This document shows positions 36,897 through 47,973 of a DNA stretch of 64,000 nt, one piece after another (the first letter of the stretch is position 1; the number at the start of each line of letters is the position of its first letter). The translations under genes were made by a program, and so were the position numbers. This DNA comes from Danio rerio (taxonomy: Eukaryota > Chordata > Actinopteri > Cypriniformes > Danionidae). Below the pieces are notes generated by a model. That model was given only the letters and a program-made list of their open reading frames with translations. It was not told the origin of the DNA and ran no database searches. Where the stretch lies: positions 38,962,501-39,026,500 of the forward strand of contig NC_133182.1 in the NCBI RefSeq assembly GCF_049306965.1, given 5' to 3'.

Positions 36897-37575
36897 GGAG
36901 CAGGAGAACGTTTTCACTCCGTTTTGCTACGGTGTCCCATCCTTTGTGTCTCCCTCAGTATTGCCAAAAGCATGAGTATTTTAACTGGGTGAAGCTACGC
37001 AAAAAAAACAAAACAAAAAGGATCCTGAAGGGCACAGAGCAGTCAAGCTTTCACTCAAACTTAGGCTGTGATCAAATTTCGACAATCGTCTCCTGTTCTC
37101 ACGAAGCTGCTATCAGACATAATGGTACTGCGCAGGCACACAAGTTTTATACGGTCTTTTAGCAGAGACCCGATCAATAAACCAACAAAGAGATTTTATT
37201 TTTCATTCTTTTGTGGTAGCTCATCCAAGAAAGTCAGATTTCAACTAAATGCACACGTTTTGTAAGCCATAGCTTGCACAAAGCTATGGACAAGTTTAAA
37301 GCACTACTACTCAAACTTGAAACACTTATTTTAAACACGCTTCTTATGTCATATAGTATGCGATGTTATGTATTGTCGCCAAGAGCTTTCATTTATTTGA
37401 TCATATCATTATATTATTATTATTATTATTTCCTGTAGTCTCTTTCATCTTTTTTTTTTGATGGCTCAGTGGTTCCAGGAACAGGGCAGATGCTTTTATG
37501 GCCAGCAAACATTTCCTGATGCTGAATCAGATTGCAAGAAGCACTCTGGTATTTATAATTCTTTGATCTTTGATC

Positions 37576-37578
<3 letters not shown>

Positions 37579-37634
<56 letters not shown>
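37579..37634. repeat. (AT)n microsatellite
   Basis: About 28 AT units abut the left terminus of the element at 37635. Confidence 0.95.
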
Positions 37635-37638
<4 letters not shown>

Positions 37639-38136
37639 GGTTGTCACAATACTGGAATTTGACATTAATCGGTGCTGAAATTTTTCCAGACGTCCATTTA
37701 TAGCGAACATTTAAGCGCTGTTTAGCCATTTTTAAACGCAGCTGAATTTGTTGTGTTCATGTCATTAATGACAACAGAAATGACTGTTATTGGCTGTTAA
37801 GGTCATCAGTTCACCGAACTCACTGCTGTTTACTGTGTGTAACCACAGATACAGGGACACTGGAAAATTTTAAAGCTGTGATGTTCACTTATAGACAAAC
37901 CAGCTGATCGACGTGACTTTGAAACACTCCTGTGTCCCTGTATCTGTGGTTGCGCTTAGTAAACAGTCATGAGTTCGGTGAACCGATGACATTCATAGCC
38001 AACCACAGTCATTTCTGTTGAGCACGTGAACATGATGGCAAATCAGCGCTGTTTAAGAAGGTGCTCGACAAATGTTCCCGTTTTTAAAATTTTAGTACCT
38101 ATTGGTATCGGAATTTCAGTATCGTGACAAGCCTAA
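37635..38136. mobile_element. Non-autonomous DNA element with long internal palindrome
   Basis: Termini TTAGGGTTGTCACAATACTG and CAGTATCGTGACAAGCCTAA are inverted. Inside, about 37770-37862 and 37929-38021 are long inverted arms: CACAGATACAGGGACAC pairs with GTGTCCCTGTATCTGTG, and GTTCACCGAACTCA with GAGTTCGGTGAAC. They are separated by about 65 bases. No coding capacity. Confidence 0.75.
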
Positions 38137-39110
38137 TATATCTAAATATCTCTGCCAACATTCCCCCTTCTTTCTGAATGTGTGTATTTTGTGTGTATGT
38201 GTGGTCTGTTGAGTACTGCTGTTGTATTAATAGCCCCAGACATATTTATTTTGGCCAAAGACTATATTGTTAAATGCTTGTGTGGTCAATTTTATTTGTA
38301 ACTAAAAGACGTACTGCCTGTCGGGGACAGTGCCATTACGCAAGGGCGCATTAAAAGAGTCACCTAAATAAAAAAAATAATAATAGTGAAGAACAATTTT
38401 TAAGACATTTTGTCCTGTTAGTAAAATTGTGCTTTTATCTGTGAGGAAACATATCAATGTGCGATTAGTTATTACCAGTGTCTTGAGTACATAAAAAAAA
38501 ATGAATTAAAAAAACACAAGTACAGAAGCAGTTTTATCACAGGGCTCTGTTTGTGAAGGTCGACATTTCCCTTCGCATGAATTCCATGATTAATGGACAC
38601 AAACGGTCTGGATTTCGCACAAAGGAGGCTTGTTTCATGGGTCTGACGTCCAAAAGAACCTTAAAGCAGGTACTTGGGTACTGATAATTTAGCACTAATG
38701 AGTTGTGTGTCATATGCCTTGATATTTGAATTGTAACTGTTTACTGTAAACGTCCCGTTCATGTCAATCCATCCGTTGAGCATTGACATGTGGACCAGTG
38801 GCTTAAATAGTTTTAGACAAGCTCCCTCAAACCCAAGTGTCTGTGTGCCTTACTGGAGTGAACTGGCGATGATCTATATTAGCTGTTGATTCCCCTTCTC
38901 TGGACAGATCTGTGAACTTTGTGCCATTTTGTTGTGTGCGTATCCAAACATCGACCTGTTTACCTGTGCTGTAGACGTGCATTTCTGGTTTCCAGGTGGA
39001 ACTTTGCATTACTTCTTTTGTGAAGGTTCTTTTCTTCCATTTTGGCTGTTGAAATGTATTCTGTGCTTTTGAACTCTGTACTTTTGTATATCATGTTGTG
39101 AATTCAGAGT

Positions 39111-39116
39111 AATAAA
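39111..39116 (+). terminator. Distal AATAAA poly(A) signal, arhgap1
   Basis: AATAAA followed by GATGGTGTACCG and a TTTTTTCCCCC stretch. It is a reasonable cleavage context about 2.2 kb after the stop. Confidence 0.5.
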
Positions 39117-39373
39117 TTGATAGAGATGGTGTACCGTTTTTTTCCCCCTCTTTGTCTTTTTATTGGCTTTGGGACAAACCATGTGGTGAGCAAGTAAAAA
39201 TACCCTATTCACTCTTTGATTGTTTTTACTTCTTTTAGATAATGTATTCTTTTGAAACAATCATTGCTACCAACATTCTCTAGAACAGGGGTGCCCAAAC
39301 TTGATCATGGAGTGCCGGTGTCAAGCAAAGTTTAGTTACGATCCCAATAAGACACACCTGGGCTGGCTAATCA

Positions 39374-39873
39374 AGCTTTGCAGTCACACTAGAGCAGAGG
39401 TGTCAAACTCAATTCCTGGAGGGCCGAAGCCCTGCACAGATTAGTTCCAACCCTGCTTCAACACACTTTACCTGTAGGTTTCAAACAAGCCTGAAGGACT
39501 CAATTAGTTTGATCAGGTGTGTTTAATTAGGGTTGGAACTAAACTGCAGAGCTGCGGCCCTTTTGGAACTGAGTTTGACACCTGTGCACTAGAGTTTATG
39601 CGTGTGAAATTCTGTAGTACGGTGCTGTAAAAAAGGGGCAGGATTAAACAAAATGATTAGACATTTTTAAAAAAGCGAGCGATTGCTCCATATTTTAAAT
39701 TCCTGTCCAGAGAAGTCATGTTTTGATCCTCGATTGGTCTCACGCAGTCAAGTACTGCGATTTGGCGATCGAGCTTGCGTTTCAAGTCTGACCTATTCAC
39801 ATGCGTCTGAATGGAAGTCTATGGGGAGAAAAGTCCAGTGTGACCCAGTCTACGGTGTTACCGCAGCCTTAGG
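39374..39873. mobile_element. Middle element of the nest
   Basis: AAGCTTTGCAGTCACAC at the left is an imperfect inverse of GTGTTACCGCAGCCTT-like sequence at the right (GGTGTTACCGCAGCCTT). It interrupts the outer hAT element and is itself interrupted at 39395-39586. The family and exact target duplication are not clear. Confidence 0.55.
39395..39586. mobile_element. Inner hAT-type MITE of the nest (192 bp)
   Basis: Termini CAGAGGTGTCAAACTCA and TGAGTTTGACACCTGTG are inverted with one mismatch. A perfect CACTAGAG duplication flanks it at 39387-39394 and 39587-39594. Same group as the elements at 1467 and 62271. Confidence 0.92.
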
Positions 39874-40383
39874 CTTTCTCAAAACATCCTTGCAAGTGTG
39901 TTGAGGCAAGTTGGAGCTAAAATCTGCAGGACACCGGTCCTCCTGGACTGAGTTTGGACACCCCTGCTCTAGAAAGTTTTAAATAGACACATACATTTTA
40001 CAAATAAAAACAGGAATACATTTACAGAAAGACAGTCAACAGAGAGCAAATACATATCTTACAATGAAATATCACATGGCTCAAAGCCAGGACTTCCTGT
40101 TTTAAATTAAAATTACAAATAACAATTAATAAATAGAGAGAATTAAATTAATCCAAATAAAGTGTCCAATTAAATTATTCACAAAACATTTGAGAAAGAA
40201 AAAATGTCCAAATTTGGATAAAATTGTTCTATCGCAATTTCTCTGTGCTTAAGTGTATAAAACAATAAAATACTCTTGACTTTTATTTAGATTATTTCAC
40301 ACTTTAAACCTTGTTGAGAAATGGGAATCAAAATAAACCTGAACCTACAAAATAACTAGCATTTTGAAGCCGCACTGTGATCC

Positions 40384-40684
40384 TTAAAGGGATAGTTCAC
40401 CCAAAAATGAAACCTCATCATTTACTTACACTTAGTTATTTATGAATTTCCATCTTCTGTTGAACACAAAACAAGATAATGCTGGAAGAAAAGCAGCCAT
40501 TCACATCCATAATAGGAGCAAAAAAAAAAATTTCAATAGAAGTGAATGGCTGTTTTTTCCAACATTCTCTAGAATTTTTTTCCTTTTGTGTTCAACAGAA
40601 GAAAGAAACTCAAACAAGTTTTGAACAATGAGAGGGCCAGTAAATGATGACAGAAATTCATTTTTGTGTGAACTATCCCTTTCA
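40384..40684. mobile_element. TTAA-type MITE, AGGGATAGTTCACC family, well preserved
   Basis: It runs from TTAAAGGGATAGTTCACCCA to TGTGTGAACTATCCCTTTCA. The right flank reads TTCA rather than TTAA. Inner arms contain CATTTACT and GTAAATGATGACAGAA as in other copies. Confidence 0.8.
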
Positions 40685-40828
40685 AAGGATTTTCTTATGT
40701 CATCAAATAACTATTGTTCTAAATATGCCTCTCTTGATCTTTATGGAGATCCAGAAGGGATGTGATGGTGGGGAAAAAATGGGTGGAAGAAAAATAAATT
40801 TGATGAGAGAAAAAAAAAACGAGTGATA

Positions 40829-40837
40829 GGAAAAAAA

Positions 40838-40912
<75 letters not shown>
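40829..40912. repeat. Poly(A) then (AT)n tract
   Basis: About 25 A residues run straight into about 29 AT units. ORFs across it encode only K and YI repeats and are not genes. Confidence 0.95.
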
Positions 40913-40917
<5 letters not shown>

Positions 40918-41441
40918 TTTTGTGTTCCCGTTCAAAACAGTTTTTCCACAAACACTGTTCACTTCATACATGTCAACCCTCCCGTTTTTATTCTATCCCG
41001 ATTTTACCATTCTATCCCGCTATCATCCTATCAATAAGTATTTTCCCTTATTTCTCCCATATTTTTAATCTTGAAAGCACGTTGAAATATTAAAATGTCT
41101 GCATTCACTTCCACCCAGTTTCCCCCCACACAATCACGTCCCTTCCAGGTCTCTGTAGCTCTTTGACATTTTTGTTGATCTCTGTAAATCATGCGGAAAA
41201 AAGATTACGTCTCTGAGACAGTACTGGGAACTGGCTGTAGAGCAGCATTTAAAACGTAATGCTGCATTGCACTTTTATTTTGGCTCTTAAAATCTTTGGA
41301 CAACACTTTTGTTCTTCAATTTACATTTTAAAAATATATAATAAAACTTGAGGTAAGCTGCATAGTATAACGCATCTGTAGCACTGGAGGTTCTGCGTTG
41401 TTTCATGGCATTTTCTAAATCAGAAACAGGCCATTGCCTGC

Positions 41442-44304
41442 TTATAAAAGAGCATGTGTGTGTATTTGACAGAGTAGAGATGCGGGTAATGGCAGTCCCT
41501 TTGCACGTCTACCTTGTGAAAGTGACTGTGTGATGATGTGTATGCAGTGTTCCTGCAGAGAGGAGATTCTCTGGCTTCTCAACCCCAGCTGAAGCTCAGT
41601 TTCTGGAGCAGTCGAGCTCACCAGAGGATACAAAGCCTTGCCGACCTGCAAAGAACACAAACGTTCTGCAGGCATTTTCTTTGTTTAATGTCATGCCAGC
41701 TTCTATGGCTATTTTCATAACAAGAAAAATGATACTGCAGCTTTGCATTTAAAAGAACAAGGAATGCATACATAGAGTAACCTAAACACGTGCATAATTG
41801 TTAAATAAATCATTTTACCTGCTCCAGGCCAGTGAAGGCCACCCCAAGGTTTACTCCATTTCGGGAGAACGTCAGTGTTCCTGCGCTTAAGTCCAACAGA
41901 ACCCCAATGACTGTGTTTCTTTCATAAAAAGCCTCTGTGTATTTCCGGCTCCTTCCTTTATGCCAGATATAGCCTTTATATGACAGACCCCAGCTCTCAC
42001 TGTCCATGCCTTTGAAGAAAGAAGCAAGACCATCAGAACAGTCAAACAGCCTCCATCATTCAAACAAAGCACAGACGTCTTTTGTATGATCTACTTTTTT
42101 CACCTTTGGTGTTAATCTGAGAGGCATTGAAGGGACACATTTCATGTTTGATAAAAAATGATCCACCTGTACTGCTCACTGCTTGATGTTAAAATCCTAT
42201 CAAATGATTCTAGCTATATCACACTGGCTGTTTAAAAATCGCATACTTTGCCACTATAAAGTAGATGAAAAACAAAAAGTGTCAGCTGAATTCACAGTTC
42301 TCAGTGAAGCCAAGCAGCTAGATTACGTAGCTAGATTACGTTTATATATTCACATGTATATATTACATGTATACATGATTTACGCATGTATAATAGATAT
42401 TTTTCAAGACACTTCTATACAGCTTAAAATGACATTTAAAGGTTTAACTGGGTTAATTTGGTTAACTGTGCAGGTTAGGGTAATTGGGCAAGATATTTTA
42501 TAATGATGGTTTATTCTGTAGACCAGTGGTTCTCAAACTTTTTTCACCAAGTACCACCTCAGAAACAAATTATCTCCCCAAGTACCACCATAATGACCAG
42601 TATTGAAATAAAGTAGCGTAGTTGGCCAAATTAAGCAGCTACAGAACTGCACAGTTCGAAAACAGAGGCAGAGTCATATTCATATTTATACAGTTTTTGA
42701 TTTTGAAATACATATTGCATGTACATATGACATAATTGTGAAACTTTTTGAAATCTAAACATTAACTTGTATGTAGATTGGTTTTTCCCAGAGGATGTCA
42801 AGCTGACAAAATACTGCTGCACTCTGATACACGTTTTATTTATGAAGAAATTTAAAAAGCACTGCAGTGTTTGGGGTTACTGTGTTTGTCTGAGATATTT
42901 AGTCTAAAGAAATTATATTCTATACAAAATATGAAGCTGATCAGTCGGTTCATGTCACGTGACTCGCGGTGCGGCATTCTGAAAAGTTAAGATGTTTTTT
43001 AATTGTATACGCCTGGAATACGCTAGCACCACGCACCTCTTTCTCTAATTCTGCGCCAATTGGATTGAGCAGCTGATGATAGTGATGCTATAAAGTAAAC
43101 ATTTTAAGCACATCGCTTTGATCGTATCCTTTAGAGAACAGCCAATGCTGATTACATTAGTGTTATCGTATGCATCAAATGATTAAAATTGTATTCATTT
43201 TTTTCTTTCATTACTCAGTGATCCCTCTGCGTACCACTAGAAGTAAGCCTGCGTACCACTAGTGGTACACGTACCACAGTTTGAGAACCACTGCTGTAGA
43301 CTATCAAGAAAAATATATAGCTTATAGGGGCTAATAATTTTGTCCCTAAAATGGTGTTTAAAAAATTAAAATTGCTTTTATTCTTGCCGAAATAAAACAA
43401 ATATGACTTTCTCCAGAACACAAAATATTATCAGACATACTGTGAAAATGTCCTTGCTCTGTTTAATATCCTTTGGAAAATATTCAAAAAAGAAGAAAAA
43501 ATTTCAAAGGGGGCAAATAATTCTGACTTCAACTGTATATAACATACATTTAGTGCTGTGTAATTGCTCCATTTTATCAAAGTAAGTACTGATTGTCTTT
43601 CTAAAATTTGAGAGGAATGACCGTGATCAAATAAATGAGCAACAAGACTGTACTCACCTATGAGATTGACAAACGTTTGGTCTCCTGTGTGCAGCAGTGC
43701 ATTTTGGGTACCGACCCCCACCATCACAGAGCTTCCATAAGGAGGCTCCAGGAACTCAATCTCCCAGTAATGCTCACCATGAGTAAAACCTAATGTAGAA
43801 ATGTGTGTTATTGTTTTTTGTTCAATCCACAAAAATTTGTAAAAACAATCACGTTAACTTTATAGATTTGTGTTGGGACAACATGAAGGAATTGTGCGGA
43901 ACCCAGCATTTTTTACAGTGTACTGGATAATACCAACAGGATACAACTAATAAAGCCTCACTGGCTAGTTAAAAATTAACTTGAGCCAGGCACAGTACAA
44001 ACAGCTTTCCTTAATGTTCAGCATATTATCACTGAACAGTGATATACTCATAAAACAGCGTTGAAAAGGTTATTTTGGGAATGTAATAGGTTACAGATTA
44101 AAAGTTCACTCATTAACATGCAAAAAGCAGAGTATTTATTTTTATTGTATCAGTACAGTGATGTAACGGATTTCAATTAATTTGATTACTTTTCTAAATT
44201 TCTAACAAACGTTAATCAGTTTCAAAGATTTAAATTTGGCAGAGTTAGAGTTGAAAGAGCAAAGAGTTGATTACTTTTATTCGCACTTGAATTAACATTA
44301 GGAC

Positions 44305-44374
<70 letters not shown>

Positions 44375-45534
44375 TAAAAGGGCAGGAAGGTCACTGGTTT
44401 GAGCCTTGGCTGGGTCAGTTGGCGTTTCTGTGTGGAGTTTGCATGTTCTCCTCATGTTCGCGTGGTTTTCCTCCGGGTGCTCCGGTTTCCCCCACAGTCC
44501 AAAGACATGCTGTACAGGTGAATTGGGTAGACTAAATTGTCCGTAGTGTATGAGTGTGTGTGGATGTTTTCCAGAGATGGGTTGTGGCTGAAAGGTCATC
44601 TACTGCGTAAAAACGCGCTGGATAAGTTGGCGGTTCATTCGGCTGTGACGACCCCGGATTAATAAAGGGACTAAGCCGACAAAAAAAAACAAAACAAAAA
44701 AAAACGAACAAAACAACAACAGGTATCAGACCTCAGCATCTCTTTTTACTTTGAGACAGTTCTGGGTTAAGAAAATTATTTTTAATAGCAGTCATGCTGT
44801 TTCTGAAACCAAATCTGTGCTTAAATATGACAGGAAACAATGACATCTAACCATGACTTGAAAAAAACCTTATCTTAGATCATTTAAAAATAAAATTAAG
44901 CATATACAAGAATCCAAATAGGAAATAAAAGTGATCAAATAAGCTTAAAATATGATGTGCTATAAACTGCAAATTTACTAAGAAAACCAATCAAAAGCAT
45001 CATAATAGCACTGCTATTATAAATGACCATTAAATGACAGTAGGCATTGTGTACAAAAAATAAACAAAAGACAAAGAAAACTATATAATAAAAATATGTT
45101 ATAATTATATTGTCCTAGCTTTGACCATGAATTTTTTTCAGGAAATATAATTGTTAACATTATCTTAAATAGGCCAACACATTTTCCTCAGTAACGGTAT
45201 AAAAATAGCTGATTACCTTTTAACTAAACGTAATGCAGTTACATGTAACCAGTTACTCCCCAACATCTGATAAAATAGGGTAAACCTGTTTAAATGTAAT
45301 AATGTACTTAAATAATACAACAAACTGACTCAGGAACAGCTAAGTGCCATTTTCTCTGTTTGGTATCCTCTCACCTTTGGTGCCTCTGACGCCTGCAGTG
45401 CCCTGACTGTCCAGCAGAGGGCTGATGTGGAAATACACGGCTTGTCGGCACACCGACACATGAGCATCAGGGGATTTACTGTCCGGGTCCCATTCCCAGC
45501 TCTCCTGACAGTGACCTCTGAGTGAGTGACACAT
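41442..45534 (-). CDS. SPRY domain and SOCS-box protein, SPSB3-like
   Basis: Four coding exons on the minus strand: 45534-45375, 43789-43658, 42009-41819 and 41645-41442 (TAA). Phases agree, giving about 228 aa. A B30.2/SPRY domain fills most of it: WEWDPDSKSPDA, GTAGVRGTKGFTHGEHYWEI, VMVGVGTQNALLHTGDQTF, SESWGLSYKGYIWHKG, VIGVLLDLSAGTLTF and LGVAFTGL. The C-terminal SSLQEHC...KGLPLPASL resembles the start of the SPSB3 SOCS box, which recruits Elongin B/C-Cullin 5 ligase. Human SPSB3 is about 355 aa, so this protein lacks its long N-terminus and part of the SOCS box. TAA lies in frame directly before the chosen ATG (45534), supporting that start; 45778-45960 looks like a 5' UTR exon with a GTAAGT donor. 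Other SPSB or FBXO45-type SPRY proteins fit less well. Confidence 0.8.
42388..43535. mobile_element. Tc1/mariner-type element split by a hAT insertion
   Basis: It lies in an intron of the SPSB3-like gene. AAAATGACATTTAAAGG, GTGCAGGTTAGGGTAATTGG and GGGGCTAATAATTTTGTCC are shared with the copy at 14588-15079. The right terminus TTCTGACTTCAACTG is followed by TA. The left terminus is missing, so the copy is truncated. It is interrupted at 42524-43293. Confidence 0.75.
42524..43293. mobile_element. hAT-type non-autonomous element (770 bp)
   Basis: Termini CAGTGGTTCTCAAACTTTTT and ACAGTTTGAGAACCACTG are inverted over about 15 bases. A perfect CTGTAGAC duplication flanks it at 42516-42523 and 43294-43301. 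A local repeat GTACCACTAG precedes the right end. No transposase frame. Confidence 0.92.
44304..44369. repeat. (AAT)n microsatellite
   Basis: About 22 AAT units adjoin the head of the SINE at 44376. Confidence 0.95.
44376..44690 (+). mobile_element. tRNA-derived SINE (DANA/mermaid type), head truncated
   Basis: It starts inside the tRNA-like head (AAGGTCACTGGTTTGAGCC, a B box) and continues through GGCGTTTCTGTGTGGAG and CACAGTCCAAAGACATG. It ends with GGATTAATAAAGGGACTAAG and an A-rich tail. It is the best match here to the consensus as I recall it. Confidence 0.85.
44691..45374. other. Rest of intron 1 of the SPSB3-like gene
   Basis: AT-rich, nothing recognisable. Confidence 0.5.
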
Positions 45535-45777
45535 TTACTCTCCTCCAGAAAACAAAACACATATACCAGTCACTATACGGTCAAAATATCTCATGTATCA
45601 GTATTAAATAAATGTTCAGTAAAGTCAAATTAACAGCAATACATATGTTATAGACTACGACTCTTCCAAGTTGAATAATTTAGGCTATTTCTTTACGTTT
45701 CAAAGCTGAGACCTTTCAGACGTGAAGCACACCACGTCCCAAAGGCTGCTACTATAATCAAAACATACGTGACTTAC

Positions 45778-46110
45778 CAAATGTACGTGGAGTTCTGTAA
45801 CCCAAAGTATAATTTGAAAGAGAAAAGACTCTCTTGGAGCTTAAAACCAGCTTTTGAAATGAAGTCTGTACCGCCACTGAGAGTTTTGTGTATGGGTGTT
45901 CACACAGCTGGACGATAGAAAAACATTTCACAACTGCTGTCAAACGACACTGAGTTCATCCCAATATGGAAGTGGGCGTGTTTGTGTTGTTGGTGCTCAT
46001 GAATTATTAAAAAGCCGCTGCTGGCGTACGAATAGTCTTTTAGTGACGCGTCCTGAATAATATTCATAAGCCAAGCCTCTGCCATACTATTGGCCCGCAT
46101 TTATTGAGCT
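45778..46110 (-). promoter_or_regulatory. 5' UTR exon and promoter of the SPSB3-like gene
   Basis: A GTAAGT donor on the minus strand is at 45777-45772. About 45778-46000 would be the first exon. An inverted CCAAT box (ATTGG, 46089-46093, followed by CCCGC) is at a suitable distance upstream. Some minus-strand reading frames are open here, but none joins in frame to the SPRY exon. I treat it as non-coding. Confidence 0.45.
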
Positions 46111-47229
46111 AACGAATATTCATTAGCTACTGGATCCTCAGCGTTTGCCTCAAGGAGACACAATGTTCTTAACGGTGTCGGCGTGTTGGGTGTAACTAGT
46201 GTCACATTTGTCAAAGCAACTACCTACTCTTATTAAATTACTTATTCACGGATAAGTGTAAAGGATTACTGCTCAATTTAGGTAAATATAATGACCTTAA
46301 AGGGATAGTTCACCCAAAATTGAACATTTACTCATCATTCACTCACCCTCAAGTGATTCCAAACCAGTTTGACTTTCTTTTTGTTGTTGAACACACAATT
46401 ATACGGAGTACTAAATTAAAACCTTTAACCACTGAATTCCATAGTATGGTAAAACAACTATTATGCATATCAGTGGTTGCTTTATTTCCGACATTTTTCA
46501 AAATATCTGTTCAAGAGAAAAAAAAAAAACTCAGTCACGCAAGTGAAAGCTCAGTAAATGGTGACAGAATTAAATTTTTTGGTGAACTATCCCTTTATAT
46601 ACTGCAAATAAATTCAACAGTTAAATAATTTATTTATCTGTTGTTGTTCTACAAATTCTCTTTTCAGAAAAATTATATTTTTTATCGCACATGCTTGATA
46701 ATCAATAAGATTAGTTCATGATAATATACTGTATGTATGAAATATGGTGTAATGTTTTGGAACATTTGAATCATGTAACGTTTAACTGTTATTTATTTAA
46801 AGAGTGTTTGTTAGTAAAATGCTTAAGTTTACTTTTTTCAAACTAAATGTTATGTTTGAATTAAACTTAAAAAATCTTAGTGAAGTTTATTTATAAACTA
46901 ATTTCGAGTATCACATGCTTACGATTGATCACAGCTGGTCCTGCACTAGCCAACTCGTGATTCACCAATCAGACGATTCCATAAGACACCATAAATAACC
47001 ATAAGTTCCATATCACAGCCAGCTTCGTTTTGCTGTTTTCCAGTTTGTTTTACTTATATTGCCTATGCATTAATATTTATAGGGATTTTATGTAGTATTG
47101 TTTAAAGTAATTAAATGATTTTATATGGCATAGTTTAAATTCTTTTCAGACAGTGATATTGCCATTACTTAGTTAGAAACATACACTTGTTCTTAACCAG
47201 TTCTGAAGGGAAGAAAATGGATGGGACTT
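46111..47229. other. Intergenic region between the SPSB3-like gene and atg13
   Basis: It contains the MITE at 46297-46597 and otherwise AT-rich DNA without an ORF of note. Confidence 0.5.
46297..46597. mobile_element. TTAA-type MITE, AGGGATAGTTCACC family, well preserved
   Basis: TTAAAGGGATAGTTCACCCA at the left and GGTGAACTATCCCTTTA at the right. The inner arms CATTCACTCACCCTCAAGTG and GTAAATGGTGACAGAAT correspond to the family. Confidence 0.85.
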
Positions 47230-47245
47230 GTTTGAAATAAATCAG

Positions 47246-47251
47246 TTTATT
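47246..47251 (-). terminator. AATAAA poly(A) signal, atg13
   Basis: TTTATT on the plus strand is AATAAA on the minus strand, about 720 bases after the atg13 stop. The predicted 3' UTR (47230-47973) has only incidental ORFs. Confidence 0.6.
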
Positions 47252-47973
47252 ACACAACATGTACATGCCATATTAACAAAGTGTGGGGGAGAAAGAAGAC
47301 ACTTAAAATAATTGAAGAAGGTCCAGCTCCTAATGACTTACCAACAAAAGCTTTAAAAAAACAACTCACCATTCAAAGACCTGACAAGATGTGATAAACT
47401 GTCCCTAATTAATGAAAGGATGACAGGTTATGGTAAATTGCATTTACAAGAAGCAAGTAAGCATACACAGACTCACAATTCACTTTTGTCAATGTTCACT
47501 GTAGTGCCATTCATGTGCAAGCCTATATTAAAATAAACAACTGGATTTATTCTCAGATTATTCAAGTTTTCCCTCACACAGATGATGTAGACTCTTCAGA
47601 CAGTGTCACTGCTGCAATGACAGAATCCGCTTCTTTGACTTGTCAATATTCTGGATGTGTTGTCGTGATAATAAAACAAAGGCTGATAAAGGTTTATACA
47701 TTCATTACAGTGAGCTCTACTTACACAGTTCTTCTTAATAATCTTCATAAATACAGAGGTGGGAATTTTGTTGTCGCTTTTTTTCCTTTAACAAAAGATG
47801 TCAACAATTCTCCTTATATCTTTTATTTTCCCTAAAGATGATTCTTTTTACAGCTCATTGCACATGGTAAACTGACATGAAACATGGTTAATGAATACAT
47901 CCAAAGGGGGATGCTTTGGTGAAGGACGCAGAAAGAGAAAAGAGGTTGTGACTAATATATTTTCTGTTCTGTT

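Larger units (their letters stand above)
36897..39135 (+). other. arhgap1 3' UTR (probable extent)
   Basis: After the stop there is no coding sequence. AATAAA occurs at 37176-37181 and 39111-39116. If the distal site is used, the 3' UTR is about 2.2 kb and contains the (AT)n tract and the hairpin-forming element at 37635-38136. If the proximal site is used, those lie downstream of the gene. The sequence alone does not decide. Confidence 0.5.
39286..39966. mobile_element. Outer hAT-type MITE of a three-level nest
   Basis: Termini CAGGGGTGCCCAAACTTGA and GAGTTTGGACACCCCTG are inverted. A perfect CTCTAGAA duplication flanks the element at 39278-39285 and 39967-39974. Its own body is 39286 to about 39373 plus about 39874-39966; the middle belongs to two later insertions. 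Confidence 0.9.

Noticed and set aside
45758-45943. Minus-strand ORF as an N-terminal coding exon of the SPSB3-like gene
   Set aside because: It has a good donor, but none of the acceptors I could find before the SPRY exon joins it in frame, and a TAA lies directly before the SPRY exon ATG.
47515-47835. 106-codon ORF downstream of atg13
   Set aside because: It lies in the atg13 3' UTR on the opposite strand, has AT-driven composition, and shows no recognisable domain.
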